A DNA stretch of 5,405 nt from LMUY01 sp964657445 (lineage in GTDB: Bacteria > Pseudomonadota > Alphaproteobacteria > Acetobacterales > Acetobacteraceae), in contig CAZZVB010000259.1 in assembly GCA_964657445.1 (NCBI GenBank), positions 1-5,405 of the forward strand. The letters are read 5' to 3'. The notes below the pieces were generated by a model, which was not told the origin of the DNA, made no database searches, and worked only from the letters and a program-made list of their open reading frames with translations. Made by a program: the position numbers and the translations under genes. Below, piece by piece: positions 5,246 to 5,405 of this stretch (position 1 is the stretch's first letter; every line of letters begins with the position of its first letter).

Positions 5246-5405
5246 TTAACCCCGACAGGCAGCCCGTTGGCGTACCAGCGCCAGCATGGTCTGACTGATC
5301 GGCACCGGCTTTTCCACCCATCCGGCCATCTCGACGACAGCGCCGAGAATGGCCTCAATCTCCAGCGGGCGGCCAAGCTCCAGATCTTGCAGCATGGATG
5401 TCTTG
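5246..5405 (-). CDS. Ketopantoate reductase family protein, C-terminal end (runs off right edge)
   Basis: A minus-strand frame open at base 5405 ends with TAA at 5248-5246, giving the last 52 full codons. It begins KTSMLQDLELGRPLEIEAIL and continues GAVVEMAGW...PVPISQTMLALVRQR. This is the C-terminal helical domain of 2-dehydropantoate 2-reductase (PanE/ApbA), which makes pantoate from ketopantoate with NADPH. The S-M-L-Q-D and the Glu twelve residues after that Ser match the spacing of E. coli Ser244, Asp248 and Glu256, which contact or help turn over substrate. The Rossmann N-terminus is outside the window. Bacteria often carry several paralogues, so this need not be the biosynthetic enzyme and no symbol is assigned. 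The stop codon sits in a 14-bp perfect palindrome. Confidence 0.83.
   Translation of the reverse strand, partial: KTSMLQDLELGRPLEIEAILGAVVEMAGWVEKPVPISQTMLALVRQRAACRG

Noticed and set aside
5241..5254. CGGGGTTAACCCCG palindrome as a terminator of the reductase gene
   Set aside because: It has no loop bases and no following T-run, and it includes the stop codon; a chance palindrome or weak structure is more likely.
5086..5376. Minus-strand open frame of 96 codons near the right edge
   Set aside because: It is in a different frame from both the ketopantoate reductase end and the 55-residue gene, is Trp/Arg-rich, and runs through the operator region.

Overview
The window is high-GC DNA with strong G/C preference at third codon positions, Shine-Dalgarno starts and a gene mix common in Alphaproteobacteria. 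Acetobacteraceae or related Rhodospirillales is my best guess, from general gene style rather than a marker gene. I see no rRNA, tRNA, CRISPR array, insertion sequence or integrase. It reads as an ordinary chromosomal segment with some signs of gene decay.

Left part (1-680). A minus-strand hypothetical gene runs off the left edge with its start at 450. Just upstream, and overlapping it by ATGA, is a same-strand reading frame interrupted by a TAA (447-638); it may be a decayed gene. Next comes a 508-residue secreted protein (681-2207, minus) with a clear signal peptide and no assured function.

Middle (2208-2470). A 113-bp region with two small palindromes separates the secreted protein from a plus-strand 49-codon frame. 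That frame has a good ribosome binding site and looks like the broken N-terminus of a short-chain dehydrogenase, abutting the 3' end of the next gene.

Redox cluster (2467-4900). A DsbA/FrnE-type thiol oxidoreductase and a LysR-type regulator lie in tandem on the minus strand. A peroxiredoxin-like thioredoxin-fold protein diverges from the regulator. The lysR/peroxiredoxin intergenic region holds a perfect CGGTAT-N5-ATACCG palindrome and a TTGACA hexamer. This is the usual layout of a LysR regulator controlling its divergent neighbour and itself; that the cluster handles thiol or peroxide stress is inference.

Right part (4901-5405). A 55-codon minus-strand gene (4944-5111) has an excellent ribosome binding site. 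Its promoter region carries two tandem TGTTGCA-N-TGCAACA-type palindromes lying over a plausible -35/-10 pair, which makes it the most interesting spot in the window. Beyond it is the C-terminal end of a ketopantoate reductase family gene that runs off the right edge.

I found no convincing previously undescribed multi-gene system. The best leads are the small protein with its double operator, the truncated dehydrogenase, and the interrupted frame before the left-edge gene.
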